64,000 nucleotides of DNA from Arcobacter sp. F155 (GTDB taxonomy: Bacteria; Campylobacterota; Campylobacteria; Campylobacterales; Arcobacteraceae): NCBI RefSeq assembly GCF_004116455.1, contig NZ_PDJU01000012.1, positions 38,286 through 102,285 of the forward strand, written 5' to 3'. The position numbers and the translations under genes are program-made. Each line of letters opens with the position of its first letter. Within the stretch, counting starts at the first letter, position 1. Under the pieces are notes generated by a model. It searched no databases. It was not told where the DNA came from and was given only the letters and a program-made list of their open reading frames with translations. Of the stretch, positions 7,982 to 17,179 are shown in pieces.

Positions 7982-9088
7982 ATGAAAAAGATTAGCATTT
8001 TAACTTGTGCATTATTATTAGGAACATCAACACTGTTCGCGGCAGATACAATTGATGAGGCATTTAAAAGTGGAACAGTAAGTGGAGATATTACTGTGCA
8101 TACAGTTAAGTATGATAATGAAGGTGTTGCAGATTCTGGATTTACAGCTGGTACAGTTGGTTTAGCTTATGAAACTGGAACATTTAATGGATTAAGTGCA
8201 AAAATGGCTTTTAGAGCAAACCATGAATTTTCAGAGGTGGAAGAGGATGATTATGAGGGTTCATTTGCCCACGATGCTCTTATGACTGAAGCATACTTAA
8301 AGTATGCAAATGAGTCTTTCTCTCTTACTGCTGGTAGACAAGCAATTGATTTAGAGTGGTTAGGAGATTATAATGAAGCAGTTGTTGCAGCTATTACAGT
8401 AGTACCAGATACAACAATAGTTTTAGGATATACAGATAGACAAGCAGCATCTGATGAAGATGAAAGTAGTGATTTCACAGAATTAACAGAAGATGGTGCA
8501 TATGTACTAGATGTAAAATATAATGGTATTGAGTCTTTAGAAATCAATCCTTATGCATACACTGCGCCAGATGCTGTTGATTTTTATGGATTAAAGACTT
8601 CATTCTCAACTGATATGTTCTCAGCCGTAGCTCATTACGCTGGAAGTAGTGTTGATTCTGCGATGAAAGATGCAACAACTGATGATGGTAATATCTTAAA
8701 TCTTGAAGTAGGGGCTTCAATTGAAGACTTCTCAGCGGCACTTGGATATATCAAAACTGATAAAGATTATGGAGTTGGTTTAATGGATACATATGGTGAT
8801 AACATTAACCTAATGGATTCAGGTAACCAAATTTATGCAGCAGATGCAAAAACTATTTATGCTTCATTAGGATATGAAATTGCAGGTGTTGGATTAGGGG
8901 CATTATATTCTGATACAGAGTATGGAGCAGATGAGTTTGATGAAAAAGAGTTAAATATTACTGTTTCTTACTCTTTTACTGATTCATTAAGTGTTGGATT
9001 ATTATATGCTGATATTGATGCAGACAGTGATGATGCAGACTCTAATGACAGTACTTATGGAAGTTTAACACTATCATATACATTTTAA
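7982..9088 (+). CDS. Outer-membrane porin, Campylobacterota Opr type
   Basis: A 368-residue protein with signal peptide MKKISILTCALLLGTSTLFA, followed by the DTIDEAFKSGTVSGDIT start and alternating amphipathic strands ending in SLTLSYTF. A terminal Phe is typical of Bam-assembled barrels. The aromatic, acidic, low-Cys composition and 16-18-strand size fit a general or OprD-like porin. AAAGGAGA gives a strong ribosome site. A perfect 10-bp palindrome, TGTTGCAACA (7956-7965), lies just upstream and might be an operator. It ends at a strong bidirectional terminator. Substrate unknown. Confidence 0.88.
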   Translation: MKKISILTCALLLGTSTLFAADTIDEAFKSGTVSGDITVHTVKYDNEGVADSGFTAGTVGLAYETGTFNGLSAKMAFRANHEFSEVEEDDYEGSFAHDALMTEAYLKYANESFSLTAGRQAIDLEWLGDYNEAVVAAITVVPDTTIVLGYTDRQAASDEDESSDFTELTEDGAYVLDVKYNGIESLEINPYAYTAPDAVDFYGLKTSFSTDMFSAVAHYAGSSVDSAMKDATTDDGNILNLEVGASIEDFSAALGYIKTDKDYGVGLMDTYGDNINLMDSGNQIYAADAKTIYASLGYEIAGVGLGALYSDTEYGADEFDEKELNITVSYSFTDSLSVGLLYADIDADSDDADSNDSTYGSLTLSYTF

Positions 9089-9092
9089 TTAA

Positions 9093-9120
9093 AAAACTAA
9101 GAGGCTTACCTCTTAGTTTT
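9093..9120. terminator. Bidirectional terminator between porin and mnmA
   Basis: AAAACTAAGAGG and CCTCTTAGTTTT make a perfect 12-bp stem with a CTTA loop, with A- and T-runs on both flanks. It lies between two convergent genes. Confidence 0.9.
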
Positions 9121-9121
9121 A

Positions 9122-10168
9122 TTATGAAGTAGATTTAATCCAAGCACTTCCAATAACTTTATTTCCTTCATAGAAAACAGCTAATTGACCAGCTGCAACT
9201 GAAAATGCAGGTTCTGTTAGAGAAATCTTTGCTTTATTATCTTCAATTGTTACTTTACAAGGAACTGAAACTGACCTATATCTTAGTTTTACAGTACATT
9301 CAAACTCTTTTTCATCAATAAACATATTTAAGTTTTCAGCTTCTACACTGTTTACTTCTAAAGCTTGTTTTTTACCTACAATGATTGTATTATTCTTTGG
9401 GTTTAGTTTTGTAACAAAATGAGGTTCTTGGGCTCCATAAACTGTGAAACCTCTTCTTTTCCCAATTGTATAGTGCATATAACCTTTATGCTCCCCTACA
9501 ATATTTCCTTTTTCATCTAAAACTTTTCCTGGAATTTCAATGTTTGCATGTCTTTTTACAACATCTGTGTAAACAGTCTCAACAAAACAAATCTCTTGAG
9601 ATTCATTTTTTTCTGTAATTCTTTTATAAGCTTTATCAAGCTTTGCACCAAATTTAATGATATCTTCTTTTTTATAAGTACTTAATGGAAACATCATATA
9701 TGGTAAGGCTTCTTTATCTACTTGTGATAAAAAATAGCTTTGATCTTTTGTATTATCATCAGCTTCATAGATAAACTTTCCATCTGTTTTTACATAGTGA
9801 CCTGTAGCTAAATATGAAGCATTATGTTCTTTTGCAAAATCAAGCATAGCTCCAAATTTAATTTGTCTATTACATTTTACACATGGGTTTGGTGTTGTAC
9901 CTTCTAAGTAAGAATCAACAAAATAGTCATATACTTCTTCTTCAAATTTTTTTGATAAATCTAATACATGATATTTGATATTTAAAAATTTTGCTACATC
10001 TTCAATATAAGATAGATTTTGCTCATGATATCCATCAGTTCTATTGTGAAGTTTTAAGTAACATCCCTCAACTTCGAAACCTTCTTTTTGAAGCATATAG
10101 GCTGTAACGGAAGAATCAATTCCTCCGCTCATGCCTACCATAACTTTTTTATTTTTATTTGTAGTCAC
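9122..10168 (-). CDS. mnmA: tRNA 2-thiouridylase MnmA, second paralogue (Bacillus-like motifs)
   Basis: A 348-residue PP-loop enzyme (GMSGGIDSSVTA, 13-24). The two catalytic cysteines are present, in TPNPCVKCN and ESQEICFV. These motif variants match the Bacillus/Gram-positive and epsilon type rather than the E. coli type. It would thiolate U34 of Lys, Glu and Gln tRNAs. The start overlaps the upstream mnmA by 14 bp, so the two are translationally coupled. Having two intact, clearly different MnmA proteins side by side is unusual; one may act on a subset of tRNAs or another substrate. Confidence 0.9.
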   Translation of the reverse strand: MTTNKNKKVMVGMSGGIDSSVTAYMLQKEGFEVEGCYLKLHNRTDGYHEQNLSYIEDVAKFLNIKYHVLDLSKKFEEEVYDYFVDSYLEGTTPNPCVKCNRQIKFGAMLDFAKEHNASYLATGHYVKTDGKFIYEADDNTKDQSYFLSQVDKEALPYMMFPLSTYKKEDIIKFGAKLDKAYKRITEKNESQEICFVETVYTDVVKRHANIEIPGKVLDEKGNIVGEHKGYMHYTIGKRRGFTVYGAQEPHFVTKLNPKNNTIIVGKKQALEVNSVEAENLNMFIDEKEFECTVKLRYRSVSVPCKVTIEDNKAKISLTEPAFSVAAGQLAVFYEGNKVIGSAWIKSTS

Positions 10169-11252
10169 TTATAAAACCACCACCAAGACAATACTGTCCA
10201 TCATATAAAACAAGACTTTGTCCTAGTGTAACAGCTCTTTGAGGTTTATCAAATTTAACTAAAACTTTATCTTCATTTATTTCAACTACTGTACAAGCTT
10301 GCTTTTGTTGTCTATATCTTATTTGAGCTACTAATTTATCACCAATTTTGGGTGCCTCTTCAAGTACCCAGTGCATATGAGAAGCTTTAACTGTTTCACT
10401 CATAAGTAGTGGATGGTTTGTATCTTGAACTACTGTTAAGGTATTATCTTCGATATTTTTCTTTGCAGCATACCATGATTTGTGAGTGTTATTCTCACCT
10501 TCAAGTCCTTTGATTCCACCAAGTCCAATACCTTTTCTTTGACCTAATGTGTAACAAATAAGACCTTTGTGCTGTCCTAAAACTTTTCCATTTTCATCTA
10601 TCATATCACCAGGAATTGCTTTTAAGTGTTGAGTAATAAAATCATCAAATCTTTGGTTCCCAATAAAACAAATACCTGTACTATCTTTTTTATCACTTAC
10701 AGGTAGGTTATTTTCTCTTGCTATTTCCCTAACTTCTGTTTTTGTTAAATCACCAAGTGGGAACATTGCATGACTTAGCTGTTCACTTGAAAGAGCATGT
10801 AAGAAATATGATTGGTCTTTTGAACTATCCTTTGGCGTATCTAGTACATAATGGTCTTTATATTTAGCAATCTTTGCATAATGACCAGTTGCAATCATAT
10901 CTGCACCCATTTTCTTTGCTTCATTTAAAAATACATTAAATTTAATCTCTCTATTACAAAGAATATCTGGGTTTGGAGTAAGTCCTTTTTTTAAACCTTC
11001 TAAAAATACATCAAATACTTTTGTTCTGTACTCTTCTACAAAGTCTTTACCTTTTACTTCAATACCGATTAGTTCTCCAACTCTTTTTGCATCTTCAAAC
11101 TCAATTCTGTTAGGACATTGGCTACCTTTGATACCATACTCCCAGTTTCGCATAAATAAGCCTACTACATCATAGCCTTGTTGTTTTAATAGTAATGCTG
11201 TAACAGAAGAGTCAACACCACCTGACATACCAACAACAACTTTCTTTTTCAT
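10155..11252 (-). CDS. mnmA: tRNA 2-thiouridylase MnmA (E. coli-like motifs)
   Basis: A 365-residue enzyme with PP-loop GMSGGVDSSVTA (8-19), followed by FMRNWEYG, TPNPDILCN with the first catalytic Cys, and STGICFIGNQRF with the second. These are the signatures of the proteobacterial (E. coli) MnmA group, including the C-terminal beta-barrel. It makes 2-thiouridine at position 34 of tRNA-Lys, -Glu and -Gln, taking sulfur from a relay. It is the first gene of a two-mnmA operon. The neighbouring paralogue belongs to another branch, so this pair is not a simple recent duplication. Confidence 0.93.
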   Translation of the reverse strand: MKKKVVVGMSGGVDSSVTALLLKQQGYDVVGLFMRNWEYGIKGSQCPNRIEFEDAKRVGELIGIEVKGKDFVEEYRTKVFDVFLEGLKKGLTPNPDILCNREIKFNVFLNEAKKMGADMIATGHYAKIAKYKDHYVLDTPKDSSKDQSYFLHALSSEQLSHAMFPLGDLTKTEVREIARENNLPVSDKKDSTGICFIGNQRFDDFITQHLKAIPGDMIDENGKVLGQHKGLICYTLGQRKGIGLGGIKGLEGENNTHKSWYAAKKNIEDNTLTVVQDTNHPLLMSETVKASHMHWVLEEAPKIGDKLVAQIRYRQQKQACTVVEINEDKVLVKFDKPQRAVTLGQSLVLYDGQYCLGGGFISDYK

Positions 11253-11322
11253 TAGTTAACCTTTCTAAAATTCTTTGAACAAAAGATAATATCTTTTTGT
11301 TAAGTATTTATCTTTGTGTTTT

Positions 11323-11808
11323 TTATAATTTATTCATATAATTTAAAGGAATAATCACTGATTCTCTATTGGCCCAGTCTTTATGAGGAATAATAAGTTT
11401 TTCTGTATTTATTTTTTTATTATCAAAAAATATTATATCTATATCTAAGGTTCTAGGCGCATCTTGAAAGGACCGCTTTCTTCCAAATCTATTCTCTAAC
11501 CTTTGCATATGTTTTAAAAACTCATTAGGTGCAAGATTAGTTTTAAGTTGTATTATACCATTTAAAAATGGTTTTTGTTTTAAATATCCAAAAGGAGGAT
11601 TTAAAAGTAGGGGAGAAGTTATAAGCAAATCAAATTTGTTATTTTGATTTAGTGATAATAATAGCTTATTAAAAAGCTTTTTAGTATCTCCTATATTTCC
11701 CCCAATACCTATGGTTACAAGATATTTTTTATGTGATTGAAGGTTAAAAACTCTTGGAAAGTTTGTAGAATAAAAAAGGGTTAATTCTTTAGATAATGTT
11801 TTTTTCAT
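11323..11808 (-). CDS. folK: 6-hydroxymethyl-7,8-dihydropterin pyrophosphokinase
   Basis: A 161-residue folate-pathway enzyme. HPPK signatures are visible: GIGGNIGDTKKLF near residue 34, FLNGIIQLKT, the RFGRKRSFQDAPRTLDIDIIFFD catalytic/ATP-Mg block with its paired acidic residues, and the HKDWANRESVIIPL end. It has an N-terminal extension of about 30 residues before the core, and a downstream start cannot be excluded. It lies on the minus strand just downstream of the M24 peptidase, as in other Campylobacterota where folK sits near aroQ. Confidence 0.92.
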   Translation of the reverse strand: MKKTLSKELTLFYSTNFPRVFNLQSHKKYLVTIGIGGNIGDTKKLFNKLLLSLNQNNKFDLLITSPLLLNPPFGYLKQKPFLNGIIQLKTNLAPNEFLKHMQRLENRFGRKRSFQDAPRTLDIDIIFFDNKKINTEKLIIPHKDWANRESVIIPLNYMNKL

Positions 11809-11870
11809 AATTTTATTTTTAATATAAAACTAATTAAGTTAGTCAAGATTTGTTTTTAACTATTTTAATT

Positions 11871-12896
11871 TTATAAAATCTCTGCCTTTCCATTTTTCAT
11901 AACAACAGTATCTTCAATTCTTACTCCAAATTTATTCGGAAGATAAATACCTGGTTCTATAGTAAATACCATATTGTCTTCTATTATTACATCAGATTTA
12001 CTGTTGATATTTGGGAATTCATGAATATCAAGTCCCACACCATGACCTGTACTATGAACAAAATATTTTCCATAACCTGCTTTTTCAATTACATCTCTAG
12101 TAAGTTTGTCAATTTCACTAGCTTTCATACCAACTCTTGCTTTAGAAATAGCATTTAGTTGAGCTTTATATACTAAGTCATATATTTTTTGCTCTTTTTT
12201 ATTTTTAAATTTTTGTTCCCTTTTAAAATTAAAAGTTTCAAAATCAACATGAGCTGTACAAGTTCTATCGGAACAATATCTTTTATATTTTACTCCAGCA
12301 TCCACAAGAAGTAAATCATGTAGTTTTAGTTTCTTTTTTGTAGGTAGGGCATGGGGTTTTGCTGCATTTTCATTAATAGCTACAATTGGGTCAAAACTTA
12401 AATCATATTTTCCTGTTTGTGACATTTTTTCAATTGCTTTAAAGTGTAAAAAATTTTCTTTTTGATTAAAACCATTTTTTCTAATATATTTAGCCAGTTC
12501 TTTAAAACCTTTTTTACCTATCATTGAAGCTTTTTTTAGGAACTCAATCTCTTCATCTGTTTTGATTATTCTTTTTAGTTTTGAAAAGTTTTCCCTTTGA
12601 ATAAACTCTATTTTTAAACCATTTGTTAGTTTTTGGTGTAAAGAGTAAGTGAAATCATTTGGATCAAATACTATTTTTTTGATTTTAGATTTTTTCAATA
12701 CTTTTTGAGCATCTTTTACTAAATCAGAACTCTCTATAACTTGACAATTTTTTGCATACTCTTTAGCTTCAATTGTATATCTAGCATCTGTGATAAAAAA
12801 ACTATCTTTTTCTAGTTTTATAAATATTACATTGTCACAAGAGAATCCACACTCATAGTAGATGGCGTTTTCGTTTAATAATAAATAATTCCTCAT
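11871..12896 (-). CDS. M24-family metallopeptidase (Xaa-Pro aminopeptidase type)
   Basis: A 341-residue protein with an N-terminal creatinase-like domain (about 1-115) and a C-terminal pita-bread domain carrying the dinuclear metal ligands. These are Asp in LLVDAGVKYKRYCSDRT, His in HSTGHGVGLDIHE, Glu in FTIEPGIY, and Glu in VRIEDTVV. It removes N-terminal residues preceding proline. It is short for PepP (about 440 residues in E. coli), close to Xaa-Pro dipeptidase forms, and pepP/pepQ naming is uncertain. It is divergent from aroQ. Confidence 0.88.
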   Translation of the reverse strand: MRNYLLLNENAIYYECGFSCDNVIFIKLEKDSFFITDARYTIEAKEYAKNCQVIESSDLVKDAQKVLKKSKIKKIVFDPNDFTYSLHQKLTNGLKIEFIQRENFSKLKRIIKTDEEIEFLKKASMIGKKGFKELAKYIRKNGFNQKENFLHFKAIEKMSQTGKYDLSFDPIVAINENAAKPHALPTKKKLKLHDLLLVDAGVKYKRYCSDRTCTAHVDFETFNFKREQKFKNKKEQKIYDLVYKAQLNAISKARVGMKASEIDKLTRDVIEKAGYGKYFVHSTGHGVGLDIHEFPNINSKSDVIIEDNMVFTIEPGIYLPNKFGVRIEDTVVMKNGKAEIL

Positions 12897-12925
12897 AATT
12901 CATCTTTCATTAACTAAATTTTAAA

Positions 12926-12931
12926 TATAAT
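12926..12931 (+). promoter_or_regulatory. -10 element of the aroQ operon
   Basis: TATAAT lies 30 bp before the aroQ ATG, with AAAGGAATATA as ribosome site. It sits between the divergent M24 peptidase and aroQ. Confidence 0.6.
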
Positions 12932-12961
12932 CTTACCCAAAAATCATAAAAGGAATATAAT

Positions 12962-13462
12962 ATGAAAATTGCAGTTATTCAAGGTCCAAATTTAAATATG
13001 TTAGGTGTTAGAGAACAACATATTTATGGTCCTATGTCTTTAGAACAAATTCATGAACAAATGAAAGCTAGTGCAGCACAAAATGATGTTGAATTAGAGT
13101 TTTTCCAATCAAACTTAGAAGGTGAAATCGTAGATAGAATTCAAGAGTGTTTAGGTACAGTTGATGGTATTTTAATTAATCCAGCAGCATTTTCTCACAC
13201 ATCAATTGCTATTAAAGATGCACTAAGTGCAGTAAATCTTCCAACTGTAGAAGTACATATTTCAAATATTTATAAAAGAGAAGAGTTTAGACAAAAATCA
13301 ATCACTGCTGGTGCATCAACTGGTGTTATCACAGGATTTGGTCCATTCTCTTACCACTTAGGACTTATCTCTTTAACTCAAATTATTTCAGAAGTTAAAG
13401 CAGCTCACCATGCACAACAAGAAGCAGCAGCTAAAGCTCAAGCACAAGTAGAAGAGAAGTAA
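12962..13462 (+). CDS. aroQ: Type II 3-dehydroquinate dehydratase
   Basis: A 166-residue shikimate-pathway enzyme. Type II signatures are [18 protein letters not shown] (with catalytic Tyr), [33 protein letters not shown], and [18 protein letters not shown] (with catalytic His). The last 15-20 residues are an Ala/Gln/Glu-rich tail beyond the usual family length. The next gene starts 3 bp after its stop; I recall the same order (aroQ, amidohydrolase, protease) in Campylobacter jejuni. Confidence 0.97.
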   Translation: MKIAVIQGPNLNMLGVREQHIYGPMSLEQIHEQMKASAAQNDVELEFFQSNLEGEIVDRIQECLGTVDGILINPAAFSHTSIAIKDALSAVNLPTVEVHISNIYKREEFRQKSITAGASTGVITGFGPFSYHLGLISLTQIISEVKAAHHAQQEAAAKAQAQVEEK

Positions 13463-13465
13463 TTA

Positions 13466-14695
13466 ATGAAAATTCTAAGTGCCTCATGGATAATAACTTG
13501 CAATGAAGATAGTGCCATCATAAAAGATGGTGCTGTAGTTTTTGATGAAAAAATTATTGATGTGGGTACTAAAGAGTTCATTGAAAATAAATATCCAGAA
13601 GTTGAAATTGAGTCTTTAGGTGAAAACTCAGTTTTAATGCCAGGACTTATAAACTCTCATGTCCATTTAGAGTTCTCTTCAAATGCAACAACTTTAAAAT
13701 ATGGAAACTTTATGCAGTGGCTAAACTCTGTTATTGCATCAAGAGAAGAGTTAGTTGAAAAAGCAACTAGTAAACTTATCTCTAAAAAGTTATCTAAGAT
13801 GCTTAAAAGTGGTACTACAACAATTGGAGCTATCTCTTCATACTCACTTGATATAGAACCATGTGTGAAAACTCCTATTAATACAGTATTTTTTACTGAA
13901 GTAATTGGAAGTAAGGCTGATATGATAGATAACTTATTTGCAGATTTTAAAGCAAGATTAAATACAGCAAAAAAGAATGAAAGTAAAAATTTTATTCCAG
14001 CAATTGCTATTCACTCTCCATATTCAGTACATCCATTTTTAGTAAGGGAGACTTTAAATCTAGCAAGAGAAGATAAGTTAGCAGTAAGTTCACACTTTTT
14101 AGAATCTCCAGAAGAGTTTGAGTGGTTACATCGTGATGAGGGTGGTTTTTTAGAGTTTTTCAAAAACTTTTTAGGACAAGAAAAAAGTGTTACAAAACCA
14201 ATGGAGTTTTTAAATCAATTTAAAGATATAGATAACCTATCATTTACTCACTGTGTGGAAGCAAGTGACAATGACTTAAAAAAGATAAAAGAGTTAAATG
14301 CTTTTGTAAATCATTGTGTAACTTCAAATAGATTGTTAAACAACACAAAGTTAGATATAGATAGATTAATTGATTTAAAAGTACCATTTACAATTGGTAC
14401 AGATGGACTTAGTTCAAATAACTCTTTATCAATGTTTGATGAGTTAAGAAATTGTTTAATGATGCATGTGGATAAAAATCCAATTTCCTTTTCAAAAAGT
14501 TTACTTCAAGCGGCAACTATAAATGGTGCAAAAGCTTTAGGTTTACAAAAAGGACAATTAGTAAAAGAAAAAGATGCAGATATTATAGCAATCAACTTAC
14601 CAGATAATATCAAAGATGAAGAGGATTTATGTATGAATGTAATTTTACATACTAAGTTTGTAAGTAAAGTTTTTATTGGAGGACAAAATGCTTAA
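13466..14695 (+). CDS. COG0402 amidohydrolase, probable aminodeoxyfutalosine deaminase
   Basis: A 409-residue metal-dependent hydrolase. Metal ligands are in LINSHVHLEFSS (HxH), SSHFLES (His), THCVEAS (His) and GTDGLSSNNSLS (Asp). The fold is shared by SsnA, MTA/SAH deaminases and chlorohydrolases. A homologue from the campylobacterotal genus Nitratiruptor was, as I recall, shown to deaminate 6-amino-6-deoxyfutalosine in menaquinone synthesis (called mqnX), and Campylobacterota make menaquinone by that route. I therefore favour this role, while a generic guanine/MTA deaminase remains possible. It sits in the aroQ-sppA operon and its stop overlaps the sppA start. Confidence 0.72.
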   Translation: MKILSASWIITCNEDSAIIKDGAVVFDEKIIDVGTKEFIENKYPEVEIESLGENSVLMPGLINSHVHLEFSSNATTLKYGNFMQWLNSVIASREELVEKATSKLISKKLSKMLKSGTTTIGAISSYSLDIEPCVKTPINTVFFTEVIGSKADMIDNLFADFKARLNTAKKNESKNFIPAIAIHSPYSVHPFLVRETLNLAREDKLAVSSHFLESPEEFEWLHRDEGGFLEFFKNFLGQEKSVTKPMEFLNQFKDIDNLSFTHCVEASDNDLKKIKELNAFVNHCVTSNRLLNNTKLDIDRLIDLKVPFTIGTDGLSSNNSLSMFDELRNCLMMHVDKNPISFSKSLLQAATINGAKALGLQKGQLVKEKDADIIAINLPDNIKDEEDLCMNVILHTKFVSKVFIGGQNA

Positions 14696-15578
14696 TTTTT
14701 TTAAAAAACTTTTTTATCCTATTATTGCTATTTTAGATTTTATTACGAAATATTTTAAGACAATAGTTTTCTTAACAATTGTTTATTACTTTGTATCAAC
14801 TTCAAATGAAGCAAATATTCAAGAAGGAAGTTTTGAAACTGCTAATTTACAAAAGATAGAACTATATGGTCCTATTTTAGATTCGCAAAAAGTTTTAGCT
14901 CAAATAAATGAAGCTAAAAAGAATAATAACATCAAAGGTGTACTGCTTGATGTAAACTCTCCAGGAGGAGCTGTAGCACCATCTGTTGAAATAGCTTATG
15001 CAATTAAAGAGTTAAATGCTTTAAAGCCAGTTGTAGCTTATGCAAGTGGTGTTATGGCTAGTGGAAGTTACTACTCTTCTATTTGGGCTAAAGAGATTAT
15101 TGCAAATCCAGGGTCTATGGTTGGTTCTATTGGAGTTATTTTTCAAGGAACGAACTTAGAAGAACTAATGGATAAAATTGGTGTAAAAACTCAAACTGTT
15201 AAAGCAGGGAAGTTTAAAGAATCAGGAACACCAACAAGAGCTTGGGCTGATTATGAGAAGGAAGAGTTAGAAAAAGTTATAAATGATACATACAATATGT
15301 TTATAACAGATGTAGCAAATGCAAGAGGTCTAAAAGTTCAAGACCACATAAAATTTGCTGATGCTCATATTTTTACTTCATCTCAAGCAAAAGAGGTTGG
15401 ATTAGTTGATGAGGTTAGTACTTTAACTTTTGCTCAAAATAGAGTAATTGAATTATCAGGTATAGTAAATCCTTCTTGGAAAAAAGAGGATAAATTTGAT
15501 AAGTTCTTAGATAGAATAATCCAAGAAACAGTATCTAACTTCTCTGTATTATTTGAGGGTGGGCTAAAAGCTTACTAG
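14688..15578 (+). CDS. sppA: Signal peptide peptidase SppA (short type)
   Basis: A 296-residue membrane serine protease of the short SppA class. The ATG at 14688 follows GGAGGA and overlaps the amidohydrolase stop by 8 bp; it is preferred over the upstream TTG at 14676. One transmembrane helix lies around residues 20-38. The S49 core has GGAVAPSVE, the nucleophile Ser in GVMASGSYYSS, and the base Lys in VKAGKFKESG. It digests cleaved signal peptides in the membrane. Last gene of the aroQ operon, followed by a strong terminator. Confidence 0.93.
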   Translation: MLNFFKKLFYPIIAILDFITKYFKTIVFLTIVYYFVSTSNEANIQEGSFETANLQKIELYGPILDSQKVLAQINEAKKNNNIKGVLLDVNSPGGAVAPSVEIAYAIKELNALKPVVAYASGVMASGSYYSSIWAKEIIANPGSMVGSIGVIFQGTNLEELMDKIGVKTQTVKAGKFKESGTPTRAWADYEKEELEKVINDTYNMFITDVANARGLKVQDHIKFADAHIFTSSQAKEVGLVDEVSTLTFAQNRVIELSGIVNPSWKKEDKFDKFLDRIIQETVSNFSVLFEGGLKAY

Positions 15579-15604
15579 AAGATAGAATTTTTTAATTCTA
15601 TCTT
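15579..15604 (+). terminator. Rho-independent terminator after sppA
   Basis: AAGATAGAATT and AATTCTATCTT form a perfect 11-bp stem with a TTTT loop, followed by a T-rich tract to 15620. Confidence 0.92.
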
Positions 15605-15641
15605 TTCTTCTCTTTTTTTTATTACTTTTCAAAAATTGTGT

Positions 15642-15647
15642 TATAAT
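15642..15647 (+). promoter_or_regulatory. -10 element of the helicase gene
   Basis: TATAAT in GTTATAATACG lies about 85 bp before the ATG, giving an mRNA leader of some 75 bases. Long leaders are common for cold-induced helicase mRNAs, but no clear fold was identified. Confidence 0.55.
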
Positions 15648-15731
15648 ACGAAAAAATTATAGTAAAAATCTGCATATTCTTCATTTATCACGAATTACTT
15701 TTTTAGACTACTAATATATCAAAGGTCATAT

Positions 15732-17114
15732 ATGTCATTTACAAAATTAGGGTTAAATCCTAATATTTTAAAAGCGATTGAAGAGCAAGGTTATACAAAA
15801 CCTACTTTAATCCAAGAGCAAGCTATTCCAAAAGTTTTGGAAAAAAAAGATTTACTTGCAGCTGCACAAACAGGTACAGGTAAAACAGCAGCTTTTACTC
15901 TGCCACTTTTAGAGTTTATGAGTTCAAAACCTCATAAAAAAGAACAAAAGGCTTATATAAAAGCACTAATTTTAGTTCCAACAAGAGAACTAGCACTTCA
16001 AGTTTTTGAAAATATTCAAGCTTATAGTAAATATCTTCATTTAAAAACAGCCGTAATTTTTGGTGGAGTTGGAATAAATCCACAAAAAGCTAGTTTAAGA
16101 AAGGGTGTTGATATCGTAATTGCAACACCAGGAAGATTAATAGATCATATGTCTCAAAACACTATAGACTTATCAAGGGTTGATTTTTTAGTTCTTGATG
16201 AAGCTGATAGAATGTTAGATATGGGATTTATTCATGATATAAAAAAAGTTGTAGCAAAGGTTCCAAATCATAGACAAACACTACTTTTCTCAGCTACTTT
16301 TTCTGATGAAATAAAAAAGTTATCTAACTCTTTTTTAACAAATCCTCAAACTGTAGAAGTTGCTAGAAGCAATACTTTATCCCAGCAGGTTTCACAAGCT
16401 GTTCATTATGTAAGTAAAGAGAAAAAGAAAAGTCTTTTAGCCTTTTTAATACATACTCAAGAATGGAATCAAGTTTTAGTTTTCACACGTACTAAGCATG
16501 GAGCAAATAGATTAAGTGAGTTTTTAAATAAGAACAATATTTCATCTTTAGCAATTCATGGAAATAAATCACAAGGTGCAAGAACTACAGCTCTAAAAGA
16601 TTTTAAGTCAAAGAAAATTAGAGTACTTGTAGCAACTGATATTGCTGCACGTGGTATTGATATTGAACTATTACCTCATGTTATTAATTATGAATTACCA
16701 AATGTACCAGAAGACTATGTTCACAGAATTGGAAGAACAGGTAGAGCAGGGAATGTAGGAGAGGCATTATCTTTAGTTTGTGATGAGGAAGCTCAATTTC
16801 TAGAAGATATTGAAAAGCTAACAAAAACAACTATTCCCGTTAGAGATGTAGAAGGTTTTACTCTTAGTTCATTAAAAAAGCCAAAGAAAACATCAAATAC
16901 AAAAAATAAAAATAGTAAAAGAAACTCTACTAAAACAAATGAAAGAAGAACAAAACCAAGTTCAAATAAAAGAGCTAAACATAGCGAAAAAAAAGATTTT
17001 AAAAAAGAAGTAGAAGAGTTTATAGATAATAGAAAAAGACAGACTTCTAAAAGAAATTCAAACAGAAAAATTACAGGTAATTATAGAAAAGGACAAGGTA
17101 GTAAAAGTAAATAA
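15732..17114 (+). CDS. rhlE: DEAD-box RNA helicase, RhlE type
   Basis: A 460-residue ATP-dependent RNA helicase. Motifs in order: Q motif ([14 protein letters not shown]), Walker [26 protein letters not shown] (156-159), SAT, then in domain 2 ARGIDI and [10 protein letters not shown]. Residues from about 375 form a long basic Lys/Asn/Ser/Arg tail, disordered and probably RNA-binding, as in RhlE. It acts in ribosome assembly and RNA decay. Single gene between two terminators. The exact subfamily (RhlE or another DEAD protein) is by resemblance. Confidence 0.88.
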   Translation: MSFTKLGLNPNILKAIEEQGYTKPTLIQEQAIPKVLEKKDLLAAAQTGTGKTAAFTLPLLEFMSSKPHKKEQKAYIKALILVPTRELALQVFENIQAYSKYLHLKTAVIFGGVGINPQKASLRKGVDIVIATPGRLIDHMSQNTIDLSRVDFLVLDEADRMLDMGFIHDIKKVVAKVPNHRQTLLFSATFSDEIKKLSNSFLTNPQTVEVARSNTLSQQVSQAVHYVSKEKKKSLLAFLIHTQEWNQVLVFTRTKHGANRLSEFLNKNNISSLAIHGNKSQGARTTALKDFKSKKIRVLVATDIAARGIDIELLPHVINYELPNVPEDYVHRIGRTGRAGNVGEALSLVCDEEAQFLEDIEKLTKTTIPVRDVEGFTLSSLKKPKKTSNTKNKNSKRNSTKTNERRTKPSSNKRAKHSEKKDFKKEVEEFIDNRKRQTSKRNSNRKITGNYRKGQGSKSK

Positions 17115-17148
17115 AAAAAGGCAAGGTGTGTGATTCCTTGCCTTTTTT
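17114..17148. terminator. Bidirectional terminator between helicase and ackA
   Basis: AAAAAAGGCAAGG and CCTTGCCTTTTTT pair over 13 bp around a 9-base loop. It serves the helicase gene (plus) and the convergent pta-ackA operon (minus). Confidence 0.92.
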
Positions 17149-17179
17149 CTTTTCCCTAGTATGAGTGAGGAGTAATTTC

